DNA from: Sphingomonas sp. Ag1
GTDB lineage: Bacteria > Pseudomonadota > Alphaproteobacteria > Sphingomonadales > Sphingomonadaceae
Direction: 5' to 3'
NCBI RefSeq assembly: GCF_000980895.1
Contig: NZ_LAZX01000092.1
Span: forward strand, 123,501-187,500
Length of the DNA: 64,000 nt
In this document: piece by piece, positions 46,695-55,858 of the stretch
Position numbering within the stretch: position 1 is the first letter of the stretch
Layout: every line of letters begins with the position of its first letter
Translations under genes and position numbers: made by a program
The notes under the pieces: model-generated
What the model was told of the DNA's origin: nothing
What the model saw: only the letters and a program-made list of their open reading frames with translations
The model's database searches: none

Positions 46695-47558
46695 ATGGAG
46701 GCACCGCCAACCGGTATTCCGATCGTGCTAGAGCCGCTCGTCACGCGCGTGCTCGCGCCGAACGCCTCGGCCTACACCTACACGGGTACCCAGACGCACG
46801 TCGTCGGGACGACCGATCTCGCGATCATCGATCCCGGCCCTGCCGATGAGGCGCATCACGCCGCGCTGCTCGCGGTGGTGGCGGGTCGCCCGGTGCGTGC
46901 GATCGTCATCACCCACCACCATCGGGATCACAGCCCCGGCGCCCCCCGGCTCGCCGCCGAACTGGACGCGCCGGTCGTCGGCGCTGCGCCCTTCGCGCTG
47001 GAGGATGACGGACCCCGCTCCGACGCCTCGTTCGACCATGATTACGCGCCGGATCGCGTGCTGGCGGAGGGCGATACGGTCGCCGGCGATGGCTGGACGC
47101 TGGAAGCGATCGCGACGCCGGGCCACACGTCCAACCACCTTGCCTTTGCCCTTCGCGAGACAAAGGCGCTGTTTTCCGGCGATCATGTGATGGGCTGGGC
47201 GACCAGCGTCGTCTCGCCCCCCGATGGCGACATGACGCAATATATGGCCAGCCTCGAGAAGCTGATCGGCCGCGACGACCGCATCTATTACCCCGGCCAT
47301 GGTGAGGCGATCGAGCGGCCGCAACGCCTGGTGCGCGGCCTGCTGGGGCACCGCAAACAGCGCGAAGGGCAGATCCTGCGCCTGCTGCGCGCCGGCACCG
47401 TCGATATCCCGGCGATGGTGGAAAAGATGTACGTCGGCGTCGACCCCCGGCTCTATCCGGCGGCCGAACGCTCGGTCCTCGCGCACCTCATCGATCTGGA
47501 GCGGCGCGCGCTGGTGCGCAGCCACGGCGGCCGCTGGGAAAGTGTGGATGCGGCCTGA
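46695..47558 (+). CDS. MBL-fold metallo-hydrolase with C-terminal winged helix (LACTB2-like)
   Basis: The 287-residue metallo-beta-lactamase-fold protein has the H-x-H-x-D-H metal site HHHRDH (74-79), TPGHTSNHLAFAL, ALFSGDHVMGW, and IYYPGHGEAI. A C-terminal region (about 215-285, HRKQREGQILRLLRAGTVDI) fits the winged-helix of LACTB2-like nucleases and hydrolases. This is not a class B beta-lactamase by motif context. The start is uncertain: the ATG at 46695 is used, but the frame is open to a TTG at 46659 and neither has a good ribosome-binding site. Confidence 0.88.
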   Translation: MEAPPTGIPIVLEPLVTRVLAPNASAYTYTGTQTHVVGTTDLAIIDPGPADEAHHAALLAVVAGRPVRAIVITHHHRDHSPGAPRLAAELDAPVVGAAPFALEDDGPRSDASFDHDYAPDRVLAEGDTVAGDGWTLEAIATPGHTSNHLAFALRETKALFSGDHVMGWATSVVSPPDGDMTQYMASLEKLIGRDDRIYYPGHGEAIERPQRLVRGLLGHRKQREGQILRLLRAGTVDIPAMVEKMYVGVDPRLYPAAERSVLAHLIDLERRALVRSHGGRWESVDAA

Positions 47559-48255
47559 CGGGCGATCGATTGCGATCGCCGCGGTGGGGCTTGCCATCGC
47601 CTTCGCGATCGTCGTCGCGACGATTGCCAGCTACCGCTGGTGGGACGATCGCCACGTCGTCGCGACCGATGACAGCGGCCTGGCGGTCGCGCGGGTTGTC
47701 GCGGCGACCCTTCATACCAGTGCGGACCTGCGCGTCAGTCGCCTCACCGGCACGGTTCAGGCAACCGGGGCGACCAGCCGACTGTGGGGCTGGCTCAGCT
47801 CGACACGCGTGGTGAAAGCGCCGTTCGAGGTCGATTATTTCGTCAATCTGCGCCGCCTCGCGCCGCGTGACTTTCGCTATGACGAACGCAGCGGGACGCT
47901 GACCGTCGAGGTGCCGGACGTCAGCGCCGGCAAGCCGAACATCGACCATGCGCGCGTGACGCTGGATCAGACCAGCGGGGTCTATGTGTCGCGCGAAGCG
48001 ATGGCAGACCTGCAGCGCAAGGTCGCAGCCACGGCGGCGACAGCGGTCGCGGACCGGGCGAACGATCCGGAGAACATCGCCAAGGCGCAGGAGAATGCGC
48101 GCACCGCTATATCCCGGCTGTTCGGCGGCGCCCTTTCCGCCGCCGGCCTACCGGTAAGCGTCAACGTGCGCTTCGCCGGGGAGCCCGTGCCCAGGAATGG
48201 CGAGCAGTGGGACATGAGCCGCAGCCTTCAGGAAGTGCTGGCGAACGCGCAATAG
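47548..48255 (+). CDS. DUF4230-type single-span periplasmic protein
   Basis: The 235-residue protein has an N-terminal membrane anchor (about 7-28, IAIAAVGLAIAFAIVVATIA). Its exported part has TSRLWGWLSSTRVVKAPFEV and DYFVNLRRLAPRDFRYDERS, then LTVEVPDVSAGKPNIDHARV and a long helical region ending in LFGGALSAAGLPVSVNVRF. This fits the DUF4230 group of unknown function. It overlaps the MBL gene by 11 bases; a GTG at 47542 is an alternative start. It is probably co-transcribed with the MBL hydrolase. Confidence 0.8.
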   Translation: MRPDGRSIAIAAVGLAIAFAIVVATIASYRWWDDRHVVATDDSGLAVARVVAATLHTSADLRVSRLTGTVQATGATSRLWGWLSSTRVVKAPFEVDYFVNLRRLAPRDFRYDERSGTLTVEVPDVSAGKPNIDHARVTLDQTSGVYVSREAMADLQRKVAATAATAVADRANDPENIAKAQENARTAISRLFGGALSAAGLPVSVNVRFAGEPVPRNGEQWDMSRSLQEVLANAQ

Positions 48256-48326
48256 TCGCTGCCCGGCCTTCAGGCGAACACCATGCTATCTTGATCGAAT
48301 TGGCCAGCCGGGCCATCTGCGTCGGC

Positions 48327-49325
48327 ATGGAACAGCCGCAGAACCTGAAGGGCGTCGACATCCGCGCCGAGATCGAACGCCTCCGCAAGGAGCGCAATGC
48401 GGTGATCCTCGCGCATTATTATCAAAAGCCCGAGATTCAGGACATCGCCGACTTTGTCGGGGACAGCCTCGATCTGTCGCGCAAGGCGCAGGCGACCGAT
48501 GCAGACGTGATCGCCTTTTGCGGTGTGCGTTTCATGGCCGAGACGGCGAAAATCCTCTCGCCGCAGAAGACCGTGATCCTGCCCGACATGGATGCCGGCT
48601 GCTCGCTCGAGGACAGCTGCCCGCCCGAGCAATTCGCCGCGTTCCGCGCGCAGCACCCCGATGCGATCGCGCTCACCTACATCAACTGCTCGGCCGCGGT
48701 GAAGGCGCTGTCCGACGTGATCGTCACCTCGTCTTCGGCGGAAAAGATCCTCTCGCAGATCCCCAAGGACCAGAAGATCATCTTCGGTCCCGATCGGAAC
48801 CTCGGCGGCTATCTCGCGCGCAAGACCGGGCGTGACCTCATCCTGTGGCCCGGCGTGTGCATCGTGCACGAGGCGTTCAGCGAGACCGAGCTCCTGAAGC
48901 TGAAGGCGCAGCATCCCGGCGCGCCCATCGCGGCGCACCCGGAGTGCCCAGCCGTCATTCTCGACCACGCCGATTACGTCGGCTCGACCCGCGGCATCCT
49001 CGAATATGCCATGGCAATGCCGGGCGACACGCTGATCGTCGCGACCGAGCCGCACATCATCCACCAGATGGAAAAGGCGCTGTCGGGCAAGACCTTCATC
49101 GGTGCGCCGGGCGCCGACGGCAACTGCAACTGTAACATCTGCCCGTACATGGCGCTCAACACGATGGAGAAGCTCTACGTCGCGCTGCGCGATCTGGAGC
49201 CGCGGATCGAGATGGACGAGGACCTGCGCGTCAAGGCGAAGAAGAGCCTGGACGCGATGCTGGCCATGGCGAGCGGCACCATCGGCCAGGGCGATCTGGG
49301 GCCGGCGAAGGTGACCGGCGACTGA
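48327..49325 (+). CDS. nadA: Quinolinate synthase NadA
   Basis: The 332-residue 4Fe-4S enzyme condenses iminoaspartate with dihydroxyacetone phosphate to quinolinate in de novo NAD synthesis. Cluster ligands match Cys92 (DAGCSLEDSC), Cys178 (LWPGVCIVHEAF) and Cys272 (NICPYMALN). AHYYQKPEIQDIAD and AHPECPAVILDHAD are also typical. I start at ATG 48327 (MEQPQNLKG); the frame is open upstream. nadB and nadC, often adjacent, are not in the window. Confidence 0.96.
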   Translation: MEQPQNLKGVDIRAEIERLRKERNAVILAHYYQKPEIQDIADFVGDSLDLSRKAQATDADVIAFCGVRFMAETAKILSPQKTVILPDMDAGCSLEDSCPPEQFAAFRAQHPDAIALTYINCSAAVKALSDVIVTSSSAEKILSQIPKDQKIIFGPDRNLGGYLARKTGRDLILWPGVCIVHEAFSETELLKLKAQHPGAPIAAHPECPAVILDHADYVGSTRGILEYAMAMPGDTLIVATEPHIIHQMEKALSGKTFIGAPGADGNCNCNICPYMALNTMEKLYVALRDLEPRIEMDEDLRVKAKKSLDAMLAMASGTIGQGDLGPAKVTGD

Positions 49326-49334
49326 CCACCGGCG

Positions 49335-49356
49335 CTCTCTCCGCGGAGGGGGAGAG
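49335..49356. terminator. Hairpin between convergent nadA and glmM
   Basis: An 8-bp stem with one G-U pair (CTCTCTCC at 49335-49342, GGGGAGAG at 49349-49356) and a GCGGAG loop lies 9 bases after the nadA stop. There is no T-tract. It is similar in style to the hairpin after murA. Confidence 0.45.
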
Positions 49357-49399
49357 TGACGAGCGGCGCCGCCAGCGCGCCGCTCTCCGCGATCGGGTG

Positions 49400-50740
49400 T
49401 TACGCGGCGGCGCGAACCGCCTCGCACACGCGATCGACCACCGCTTCCACCTGCGCGGCATCCTCGCCTTCGGCCATGACGCGGATTACCGGCTCCGTCC
49501 CCGATGGCCGGATCACCAGCCGGCCGCTGTCGGCCAGTTCCGCCTCGGCCGCTGCGATCGTCTGCTTGACGCTGTCGACTTCCAGCGGCTTGCCGCCACG
49601 GGCATAGCGCACGTTCTTCAGCAGCTGCGGCAGCGGCTCGAACCGATGCAGCACCTCGCTCGCCGGGGCGCCCGCGCGCTTCACTTCGGCCAGTATCTGC
49701 AGCGCGGCGACCAGACCGTCGCCGGTCGTGCCATAATCCGACAGGATGATGTGCCCGGACTGCTCGCCGCCGACGTTGAAACCGCGCGCGCGCATCGCCT
49801 CCAGCACATACCGGTCGCCAACGGACGTGCGGACGAGGCCAAGGCCCTGCGCCGCCAGATGCCGCTCCAACCCCAGGTTGGACATGATGGTCGCGACCAG
49901 CCCGCCACCGGCCAGCTCACCACGACGGGCAAAGCTGGTAGCGATCGTCGCCATCAATTGGTCGCCGTCGACGACACGGCCATGTTCGTCGACTACGATC
50001 AGCCGGTCGGCATCACCGTCAAGCGCGATGCCAATGGCGGCGCCGCTTGCCACGACCGTCTCGGACAGCGTCTGCGGCGCGGTCGAGCCGACGCGGTGAT
50101 TGATGTTCTTGCCGTTCGGCGCGACGCCGATCGCCACCACTTCCGCGCCAAGCTCCCACAAGGCGGATGGCGCGACCTGATAGGCCGCGCCATTGGCGCA
50201 ATCGATCACCACCTTCAGCCCGTCGAGCCGCAGGTCCGCCGGGAAGGTCGATTTCGCGAAGTGAATGTAGCGGCCACGCGCGTCCTCGACGCGGCGGGCG
50301 CGGCCGATATCGCCCGCGGGCGCCAGCGCGATGTCGCCGTCGATCAGCGCCTCGATCGCCATCTCGGCCTCGTCTGACAATTTGTAGCCGTCCGGGCCGA
50401 ACAGCTTGATGCCATTGTCGTCGAAGGGATTGTGGCTGGCCGAGATCATCACGCCCAGGTCAGCGCGCATCGACTGGGTAAGCATCGCCACGGCAGGGGT
50501 CGGCAACGGGCCGAGCAGCACAACATCCATGCCCACGGAGGTGAAGCCCGCGACCAGCGCGTTCTCGAGCATATAGCCCGACAGTCGCGTGTCCTTGCCG
50601 ATCACCACGCGGTGACGATGATCGCCGCGCAGGAAGTGGGCGCCGGCCGCCATGCCGACCTTCATCGCCATTTGCGCCGTCATCGGCGACAGGTTGGTCA
50701 GTCCACGAATACCGTCCGTGCCGAAATATTTGCGTGCCAC
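49400..50740 (-). CDS. glmM: Phosphoglucosamine mutase
   Basis: The 446-residue enzyme interconverts glucosamine-6-phosphate and glucosamine-1-phosphate for peptidoglycan and LPS precursors. The catalytic phosphoserine is Ser102 in [14 protein letters not shown]. The metal loop is LDGDADR, the sugar loop GGEQSGHI, and the phosphate loop [13 protein letters not shown]. It starts at GTG 50740 ([13 protein letters not shown]) with a GGAG about 9 bases upstream; the longer open frame is not conserved. It diverges from the DAACS transporter gene. Confidence 0.97.
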   Translation of the reverse strand: MARKYFGTDGIRGLTNLSPMTAQMAMKVGMAAGAHFLRGDHRHRVVIGKDTRLSGYMLENALVAGFTSVGMDVVLLGPLPTPAVAMLTQSMRADLGVMISASHNPFDDNGIKLFGPDGYKLSDEAEMAIEALIDGDIALAPAGDIGRARRVEDARGRYIHFAKSTFPADLRLDGLKVVIDCANGAAYQVAPSALWELGAEVVAIGVAPNGKNINHRVGSTAPQTLSETVVASGAAIGIALDGDADRLIVVDEHGRVVDGDQLMATIATSFARRGELAGGGLVATIMSNLGLERHLAAQGLGLVRTSVGDRYVLEAMRARGFNVGGEQSGHIILSDYGTTGDGLVAALQILAEVKRAGAPASEVLHRFEPLPQLLKNVRYARGGKPLEVDSVKQTIAAAEAELADSGRLVIRPSGTEPVIRVMAEGEDAAQVEAVVDRVCEAVRAAA

Positions 50741-50904
50741 ACGCGATCTCCACCCTTTTGGCGTCCCCCCGCGCGTCGATCGGCGCGTTGTCAGGACAGG
50801 CTTGCTCCCGCCACCTTGGTGCCGCAGAACCATAACTTTCTTGGCTCTTGCCGCGTGGTGGGCTGAGGGACAAGTCCAAGGTGACGAACAGTTCGAAAGG
50901 CGTG

Positions 50905-52173
50905 ATGTCCCAATCTACTCGCATTCTCCTGGCGCTGATCGCCGGGCTGCTCGTCGGGATCGTACTGGCCGCTTACGCTCCGGAATCGGTGGATCCGGTG
51001 ATCTCGGTCGCGCAGCCGGTGGGCCAGGCGTGGCTCAACGCCCTGCAGATGACCATCGTCCCGCTGGTCTTCTCGCTGCTGGTCACCGGCGTCGCCGCGA
51101 CGGCCAAGGCGGCACAGGCCGGGCGGCTCGCGGGGCGCGCGGTCGCGCTGTACGTCACCGTCATGGTCGCCTCCGCGCTGTCGGCCGCCTTTCTGACGCC
51201 CCTGTTCCTGGGACTGGTGCCGCTGCCCACCGAATCCGCCGCCGCACTGCGCGCTGCCCTCACCGGGGTCGGGCCTAATCCGCCGGTGCCGCCACTTGGG
51301 GAATTCCTGTCGGGCATCATCCCCAACAACATCATCAAGACCACCGCTGACAGCAACTTCCTGTCGATGATCATCTTCGCGCTGATCTTTGCGTTCGCGC
51401 TGATGCGGATCGACGTCGAGCTGCGCGAACTGCTGGTGCGGGTGTTTACCGCGGTGCGTGACACGATGCTGGTGGTCATCGGCTGGGTGCTGTGGGTCGG
51501 TCCGCTTGGCGTCTTCGCGCTCGCGCTGGTGGTCGGCGCCCGCGCGGGCAGCGGCGCCTTCCACGCGTTGGTCCATTATATCCTGATCGTCGTTGCGGTC
51601 GGCCTGGTGGTAACGTTGTGCGCCTATCCGATGGCGATGTTCGGTGGACGCGTGTCGCTGGCGCGCTTCTCGCGCGCTGCGCTGCCGAGCCAAGCGGTAG
51701 CCGTATCGACGCAGTCGTCGCTCGCCTCCTTGCCCGCCATGCTCGCCGGTGCGCAGTCGCTGGGGACGCATGTCACGACCGCAGGCGTCACCTTGCCGCT
51801 CGCCGTTGCCCTGCTGCGGGCGACCGGGCCCGCGATGAACTTCGCGGTAGCGATCTATATCGCGCATTGGTTCGGCGTACCGTTGTCGCTCGGCACGCTG
51901 GCGGTCGGCACGCTGGTGGCGGCGCTGATGTCGCTTGGCGCAGTCAGCCTGCCGGGCACAGTCAGTTACGTCAGCTCGGTCGCGCCGGTCTGCGCCGCGA
52001 TCGGTGCGCCCACTGCCCCGCTGGGGCTGCTGGTGGCGGTGGAGACACTGCCGGATATCATGCGCACGCTCGGCAACGTCATGTGGGATCTGGCGACCAC
52101 CCTGACGCTGGCGCGCGGCGAGCAGATGCCGGGGGATGAGGCGGACACGCTTGTCGAGCACATGATCGACTGA
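50905..52173 (+). CDS. Dicarboxylate/amino acid:cation symporter (DAACS/GltP-type)
   Basis: The 422-residue inner-membrane secondary transporter has a GltP/DctA-type core: [56 protein letters not shown] (HP1 serine-rich loop region), and [20 protein letters not shown]. It probably imports C4-dicarboxylates or acidic/neutral amino acids with H+ or Na+. The start at ATG 50905 (MSQSTRIL) has an AAAGG 5 bases upstream; upstream GTG/ATG alternatives are less hydrophobic. Substrate specificity is not readable. Confidence 0.93.
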   Translation: MSQSTRILLALIAGLLVGIVLAAYAPESVDPVISVAQPVGQAWLNALQMTIVPLVFSLLVTGVAATAKAAQAGRLAGRAVALYVTVMVASALSAAFLTPLFLGLVPLPTESAAALRAALTGVGPNPPVPPLGEFLSGIIPNNIIKTTADSNFLSMIIFALIFAFALMRIDVELRELLVRVFTAVRDTMLVVIGWVLWVGPLGVFALALVVGARAGSGAFHALVHYILIVVAVGLVVTLCAYPMAMFGGRVSLARFSRAALPSQAVAVSTQSSLASLPAMLAGAQSLGTHVTTAGVTLPLAVALLRATGPAMNFAVAIYIAHWFGVPLSLGTLAVGTLVAALMSLGAVSLPGTVSYVSSVAPVCAAIGAPTAPLGLLVAVETLPDIMRTLGNVMWDLATTLTLARGEQMPGDEADTLVEHMID

Positions 52174-52205
52174 GCGAGCCGTCGCTCGCACCGGCGCGCC
52201 TGCGA

Positions 52206-53045
52206 TCAGCGGCGCAGCGCCCAGCGCACCACATTGCTCACGCCCCGCGCTCCGAAGCGGATGGCCGGGCGGCCGATCGCGCTGGGCGCGCGACCGTGCA
52301 TCGCCGCCGCCCAGGGGGGCAGTAGCTCGATCGCCGCCGGCGCGACGATCGCCAGCGCACTGGTCGTCAGCGCATCGGGGCCGCTCGCCAGCAAGGCATC
52401 CGCCACCTCGCGGCTGCGCGCGTCGCAGCGTAACGCCGGGCGCAAACGGCGATAATAGGATTCCACCGCCCGCCGCGATGTCGGCACGTCGCGCGCGCCC
52501 AGCCGCTCGGCGACGATGGCGGTCTCGGCAAGGTAGCGATCCTGCTCGGTCCCGGTTAGCGCGGGATCGCGATAGCGTAGATACGCGCGAAGGAAGCTGT
52601 CGACCTCCGCCACATGGACCCAGGTGAGCAGTTCCGGGTCATTGGCGTCATAGGGGGTGCCGTCCGGCAGCGTACCCGACACCCGATCATGGATCGCGCG
52701 AACGTGGTCGATCGCGCGCGTCGCCGCCGCGCTACTGCCAAAGGTGGTCAGCGAGATGAATTGCGCGGTGCGGCGCAGGCGGCCCAGCCGGTCCCGACGG
52801 AAGTCGCTGTGGTCCCAGACGCCGGCCAGCGCCAGCGGATGCAGCATCTGCAGCAGCAGCGCGGATACGCCGCCGATCATCATGGCGGAAAAATCGCCGT
52901 GGATGCGCCACGCCATCGATCCCGGCCCGAACAGCCCGGGATCGCCGGGCGGGCGGGTCAGGTCGATCGATCCGGAGCCGACGAGCGCACGAATGCGCCC
53001 GCCGATCGCATCACGCATGCCGGGCAGCGGCGCTGCCCCGGCCAT
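52206..53045 (-). CDS. Oxygenase MpaB family (DUF2236) protein
   Basis: The 279-residue protein has the DUF2236/MpaB hallmarks GPGSMAWRIHGDFSAMMIGG and ALLLQMLHPLALAGVWDHSD near the N-terminus, then TWVHVAEVDSFLRAYLRY. The conserved His/Arg pattern of the fold is thought to bind heme b in characterised relatives (latex-clearing protein-like oxygenases and fungal MpaB). Whether this one is an active oxygenase is unknown. It stands just downstream of mucR on the same strand (6-base gap), so the two are probably co-transcribed. Confidence 0.87.
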   Translation of the reverse strand: MAGAAPLPGMRDAIGGRIRALVGSGSIDLTRPPGDPGLFGPGSMAWRIHGDFSAMMIGGVSALLLQMLHPLALAGVWDHSDFRRDRLGRLRRTAQFISLTTFGSSAAATRAIDHVRAIHDRVSGTLPDGTPYDANDPELLTWVHVAEVDSFLRAYLRYRDPALTGTEQDRYLAETAIVAERLGARDVPTSRRAVESYYRRLRPALRCDARSREVADALLASGPDALTTSALAIVAPAAIELLPPWAAAMHGRAPSAIGRPAIRFGARGVSNVVRWALRR

Positions 53046-53051
53046 GCGCCC

Positions 53052-53552
53052 TTACTCCTCGCTCGCCGCCGGCGCGGCTGCCTTGCGGCCGCGCTTTGCC
53101 GTGCCGCCTTCGTTGCCGCCACGGGTCATGCCCGGCTTGCGGCCGAGGCCGATCTTCTTGGCCATGGCGCGGCGCGCTTCCGAATAGTTTTCGGCAACCA
53201 TCGGATAGTCGGGCTTCAGGCCATAACGCTGGCGGTATTCCGCCGGCGTGAGGCCGTGACCGGCAAGATGGCGACGCAGCGTCTTGTACGGCTTGCCGTC
53301 GATCATCGAAATGATGTGATCCTTGGAAGCAAGCGACTTACGCACCGAAACCGCCGGCGTGTATTCGCCGACGGGTTCCTCATCGGTCGCGATCTGCGTG
53401 TTGGTCGACAGCTGATTCACCGCTTCGTGCATCTTGTGCAGAAATCCCGGCACCTCATCGCTGGATGCACGCGTATTGGGATTCGACAGCCAAGCGATGG
53501 TCAGCTCGGTGGCGAGCTCAACCGCGTTGATGTCGGCGGAATCTTCGGTCAT
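53052..53552 (-). CDS. MucR/Ros-family transcriptional regulator lacking zinc-finger cysteines
   Basis: In this 166-residue regulator, the conserved MucR parts are ELATELTIAWLSNPNTRASS (N-terminal oligomerisation) and YKTLRRHLAGHGLTPAEYRQ, RYGLKPDYPMVAENYSEARR and MAKKIGLGRKPG (Ros fold). The two cysteines that normally precede the zinc-finger histidines are absent: the segment reads HIISMIDGKPYKTLRRHL. A basic Lys/Arg/Ala-rich C-terminal tail could add DNA contact. The start is ATG 53552 with a strong AAGGAG upstream. MucR proteins bind AT-rich targets, and the upstream region is markedly AT-rich. Confidence 0.93.
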   Translation of the reverse strand: MTEDSADINAVELATELTIAWLSNPNTRASSDEVPGFLHKMHEAVNQLSTNTQIATDEEPVGEYTPAVSVRKSLASKDHIISMIDGKPYKTLRRHLAGHGLTPAEYRQRYGLKPDYPMVAENYSEARRAMAKKIGLGRKPGMTRGGNEGGTAKRGRKAAAPAASEE

Positions 53553-53780
53553 TTTTACACTCCTTACTTTTTTGTTGCCTAAGCGCGCCATCTGTGCGGG
53601 TCAACAAAATCGTGGGTCGAAAATACCGCTTTTCTTGAAGTGGTATCGCGTTCTAAATTTTTAGTCGCAGCTTTGTTGTTAGGGAAAACCACAGTTAACT
53701 ACATTCATCCTGAGTTAAGCCTTTGCGAGTAATGGTTGTTACCCCTCGCCGACTGCGCTCTTGGATCGTATTGATCGGCA
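53553..53780. promoter_or_regulatory. AT-rich divergent region between mucR and DMT transporter
   Basis: 228 bases of noticeably lower GC than anything around contain T-rich and A-rich tracts (ACTTTTTTGTTG, CTAAATTTTTAG) and several TTAAC-like stretches. CTAAATTTTTAG (about 53653-53664) is an inverted repeat. It carries both divergent promoters and is a natural site for MucR autoregulation. Exact promoters were not assigned. Confidence 0.4.
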
Positions 53781-54689
53781 ATGGTGCGAATTCCTGCTTC
53801 TGCCGTATCGCCAGCCGTCGCCTTTCTGGTCGCGGCTCTCGGCATTGCCCTGTTCTCGGTCATGGACGCGCTAATGAAGGGGCTGGTGCTGGCGATCGGC
53901 GTCTACAACACCATGCTGTGGCGATCGCTTGGTAATATTGCGCTGGGCGTCGCCGCCTGGGGGGTGGCCGGCGTACGGCGGCCAAGTCGCCGGGCCATGC
54001 TGCTTCATCTTTCGCGCGGGACGATCACTTGCGCGATGGGGCTGCTGTTCTTCTGGGGATTGGCGCGCGTGCCGATGGCGCAGGCGATTGCGCTCTCCTA
54101 CATCGCGCCCATTCTGGCGCTGATCCTCGCGGCATGGTGGCTGGGGGAACGGGTGTCGATCCGGACGATCGGTGCCGTCGTCGCCGCCAGCCTTGGTATT
54201 GCCACCATCTTCGCCGGTCAGGCACGCACGGCTTTGGGCCCGGAGGCGTTCCAGGGTGCGATGGCCGTCCTGACATCGGCGATCCTCTATGCCGTGAACC
54301 TGATCCTGACGCGGCTGCAGTCGCTTGCCGCACGGCCGGCGGAGACTGCCTTTGTCCAATCGGTGGTCATCTTCCTCATCCTGCTCTGCGCCGCCCCCTG
54401 GCTCGCGGTGCTGCCGCCCGCGTCGACGCTCCTGCCGCTCATCGGCGCGGCGTTGCTTGCCTTTGCGTCGATGATGCTCCTGTCCTGGGCCTATGCGCAT
54501 GGCGAGGCGGGCTATCTGGCGATGACGGAATATACGTCCTTCGTTTATGCCGCGGTGCTGGGCTTCCTGGTCTTTGGGGAGCGGGTGTCGCCTTATACCC
54601 TCTTCGGCGCGGCGGTGATCGTCGTCGCCTGCGTGATCGCCGCGCGCAGGCGTGACATTGCCGCGCAAACGATCGATCAGGCGGCATGA
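53781..54689 (+). CDS. DMT-superfamily (EamA) transporter
   Basis: The 302-residue inner-membrane protein has about ten helices in two EamA repeats (about 15-145 and 160-290), each with the typical end-of-repeat pattern LAAWWLGERVSIRTIGAVVA and LVFGERVSPYTLFGAAVIVV. EamA proteins export metabolites such as amino acids or nucleotide derivatives; the substrate is unknown. Its stop overlaps the GNAT acetyltransferase start by 4 bases (ATGA), which suggests a linked function. Confidence 0.93.
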   Translation: MVRIPASAVSPAVAFLVAALGIALFSVMDALMKGLVLAIGVYNTMLWRSLGNIALGVAAWGVAGVRRPSRRAMLLHLSRGTITCAMGLLFFWGLARVPMAQAIALSYIAPILALILAAWWLGERVSIRTIGAVVAASLGIATIFAGQARTALGPEAFQGAMAVLTSAILYAVNLILTRLQSLAARPAETAFVQSVVIFLILLCAAPWLAVLPPASTLLPLIGAALLAFASMMLLSWAYAHGEAGYLAMTEYTSFVYAAVLGFLVFGERVSPYTLFGAAVIVVACVIAARRRDIAAQTIDQAA

Positions 54690-55171
54690 CCATCACCATC
54701 CGGCCGGCCGTTCCCGCCGACATTCCCACCATCCTGCGTTTCGTGCGCGAGCTTGCCGCCTATGAACGCGAACCCGACGCGGTCGAGGCGACCGAGGCGA
54801 TGTTCCAGGAGGCGTTGTTCGGCCCCTCGCCAGCGGCCGAGGTGCTGCTCGCGGCGCAGGGCGGCCTCAGCATCGGTTTCGCGCTGTTCTTCCACACCTT
54901 TTCGACATGGACCGGGCGTCGCGGCCTGTGGCTGGAGGATCTCTACGTCACGCCGGAGGCGCGTGGATCGGGGGCAGGCGGTGCATTGCTTCAGGCGCTG
55001 GCGCAGATCGCGCTCGATCGCGGCTGCCCGCGGCTGGAATGGACGGTGCTCGACTGGAACACCCCCGCGCTCGACTTCTACCGCGCGAAAGGCGCCCTGC
55101 CGCAGGACGAATGGACCACGCAGCGCGTCACGGGGGAGGCGCTGCGCCGCCTGGCGGGTCAGGCCGCCTGA
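54686..55171 (+). CDS. GNAT N-acetyltransferase, SSAT/diamine acetyltransferase-like
   Basis: The 161-residue acetyltransferase has GNAT motif A as LWLEDLYVTPEARGSGAGGA (the acetyl-CoA loop R-x-x-G-x-G/A). The preceding FFHTFSTWTGRRG and following WTVLDWNTPALDFYRAKGA match the spermidine/spermine or diamine N-acetyltransferase subgroup. A polyamine or thialysine-like amine is the likely substrate. It is translationally coupled to the DMT exporter gene upstream; together they could acetylate and export an amine. Confidence 0.9.
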   Translation: MTITIRPAVPADIPTILRFVRELAAYEREPDAVEATEAMFQEALFGPSPAAEVLLAAQGGLSIGFALFFHTFSTWTGRRGLWLEDLYVTPEARGSGAGGALLQALAQIALDRGCPRLEWTVLDWNTPALDFYRAKGALPQDEWTTQRVTGEALRRLAGQAA

Positions 55172-55181
55172 ACATGACAAT

Positions 55182-55209
55182 GGGCGCCGCCCGTCCAGGG
55201 GTGGCGCCC
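55182..55209. terminator. Hairpin between convergent acetyltransferase gene and ppa
   Basis: GGGCGCC (55182-55188) pairs with GGCGCCC (55203-55209), extendable outwards by TGAC/GTCA with a bulge. The stem lies 10 bases past the acetyltransferase stop. The loop is 14 nt and there is no T-tract. Confidence 0.45.
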
Positions 55210-55235
55210 GTCATCACTCTACCGGCTGAGGGTGA

Positions 55236-55811
55236 TCAGCGACCCGGAACGTCGTGGTCGTGCGGCTCTTCGCCCTGCTTCTTGGCCTCGTTGTAGCGCT
55301 CGATCGCCTCGACGGTAATCTGCCGCGCTTCCTCGGCGCCGCCCCACTTGCCGATGCGGACCCACTTCTTCTTCTCCAGGTCCTTATAGTGGGTGAAGAA
55401 ATGCTCGATCTGCTCGAACACGATCTCGGGCAGATCGTCCTTCTCGCCGACCTTGGAATAATAAGGGAAGGTCTGATCCACCGGCACGCACACCAGCTTC
55501 TCGTCGCCGCCGGCCTCGTCCTCGAGGTTCAGCACTGCGATCGGCCGTGCGCGCACGACGCAGCCCGGGATGAACGGCGAGCGCGACACCACCAGCGCGT
55601 CGAGCGGATCGCCGTCGGGCGACAGCGTGTGCGGCACGAAGCCGTAATTCGCCGGATAGCGCATCGGCGTGTGCAGGATGCGATCGACGAACAGCGCGCC
55701 GCTGGCCTTGTCGAACTCATATTTCACCGGCTCGCCACCGGTCGGCACTTCGATGATGACGTTCAGGCTGTGCGGCGGGTTGTCGCCCGTCGGCACCATG
55801 TCGATGCGCAT
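55236..55811 (-). CDS. ppa: Inorganic pyrophosphatase (family I)
   Basis: The 191-residue soluble enzyme hydrolyses pyrophosphate to phosphate, pulling biosynthetic reactions forward. It has EVPTGGEPVKYEFDKASGAL, YPANYGFVP, and the metal-binding signature DGDPLDALVV (66-75). The start is ATG 55811 (MRIDMVP); the frame is open upstream but family members begin here. It has a normal family I length plus a short charged tail. The M61 peptidase gene upstream is on the same strand 47 bases away. Confidence 0.96.
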   Translation of the reverse strand: MRIDMVPTGDNPPHSLNVIIEVPTGGEPVKYEFDKASGALFVDRILHTPMRYPANYGFVPHTLSPDGDPLDALVVSRSPFIPGCVVRARPIAVLNLEDEAGGDEKLVCVPVDQTFPYYSKVGEKDDLPEIVFEQIEHFFTHYKDLEKKKWVRIGKWGGAEEARQITVEAIERYNEAKKQGEEPHDHDVPGR

Positions 55812-55858
55812 GCTGTAAGTCCCTTGTCCTTGAATGTGTCTGGTTGCCGCCCCGCGGG

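Noticed and set aside
46695..47558. Metallo-beta-lactamase resistance gene linked to BlaI/BlaR1
   Set aside because: The C-terminal winged helix and motif context fit LACTB2-like hydrolases; there is no signal peptide, as an exported class B beta-lactamase would need.
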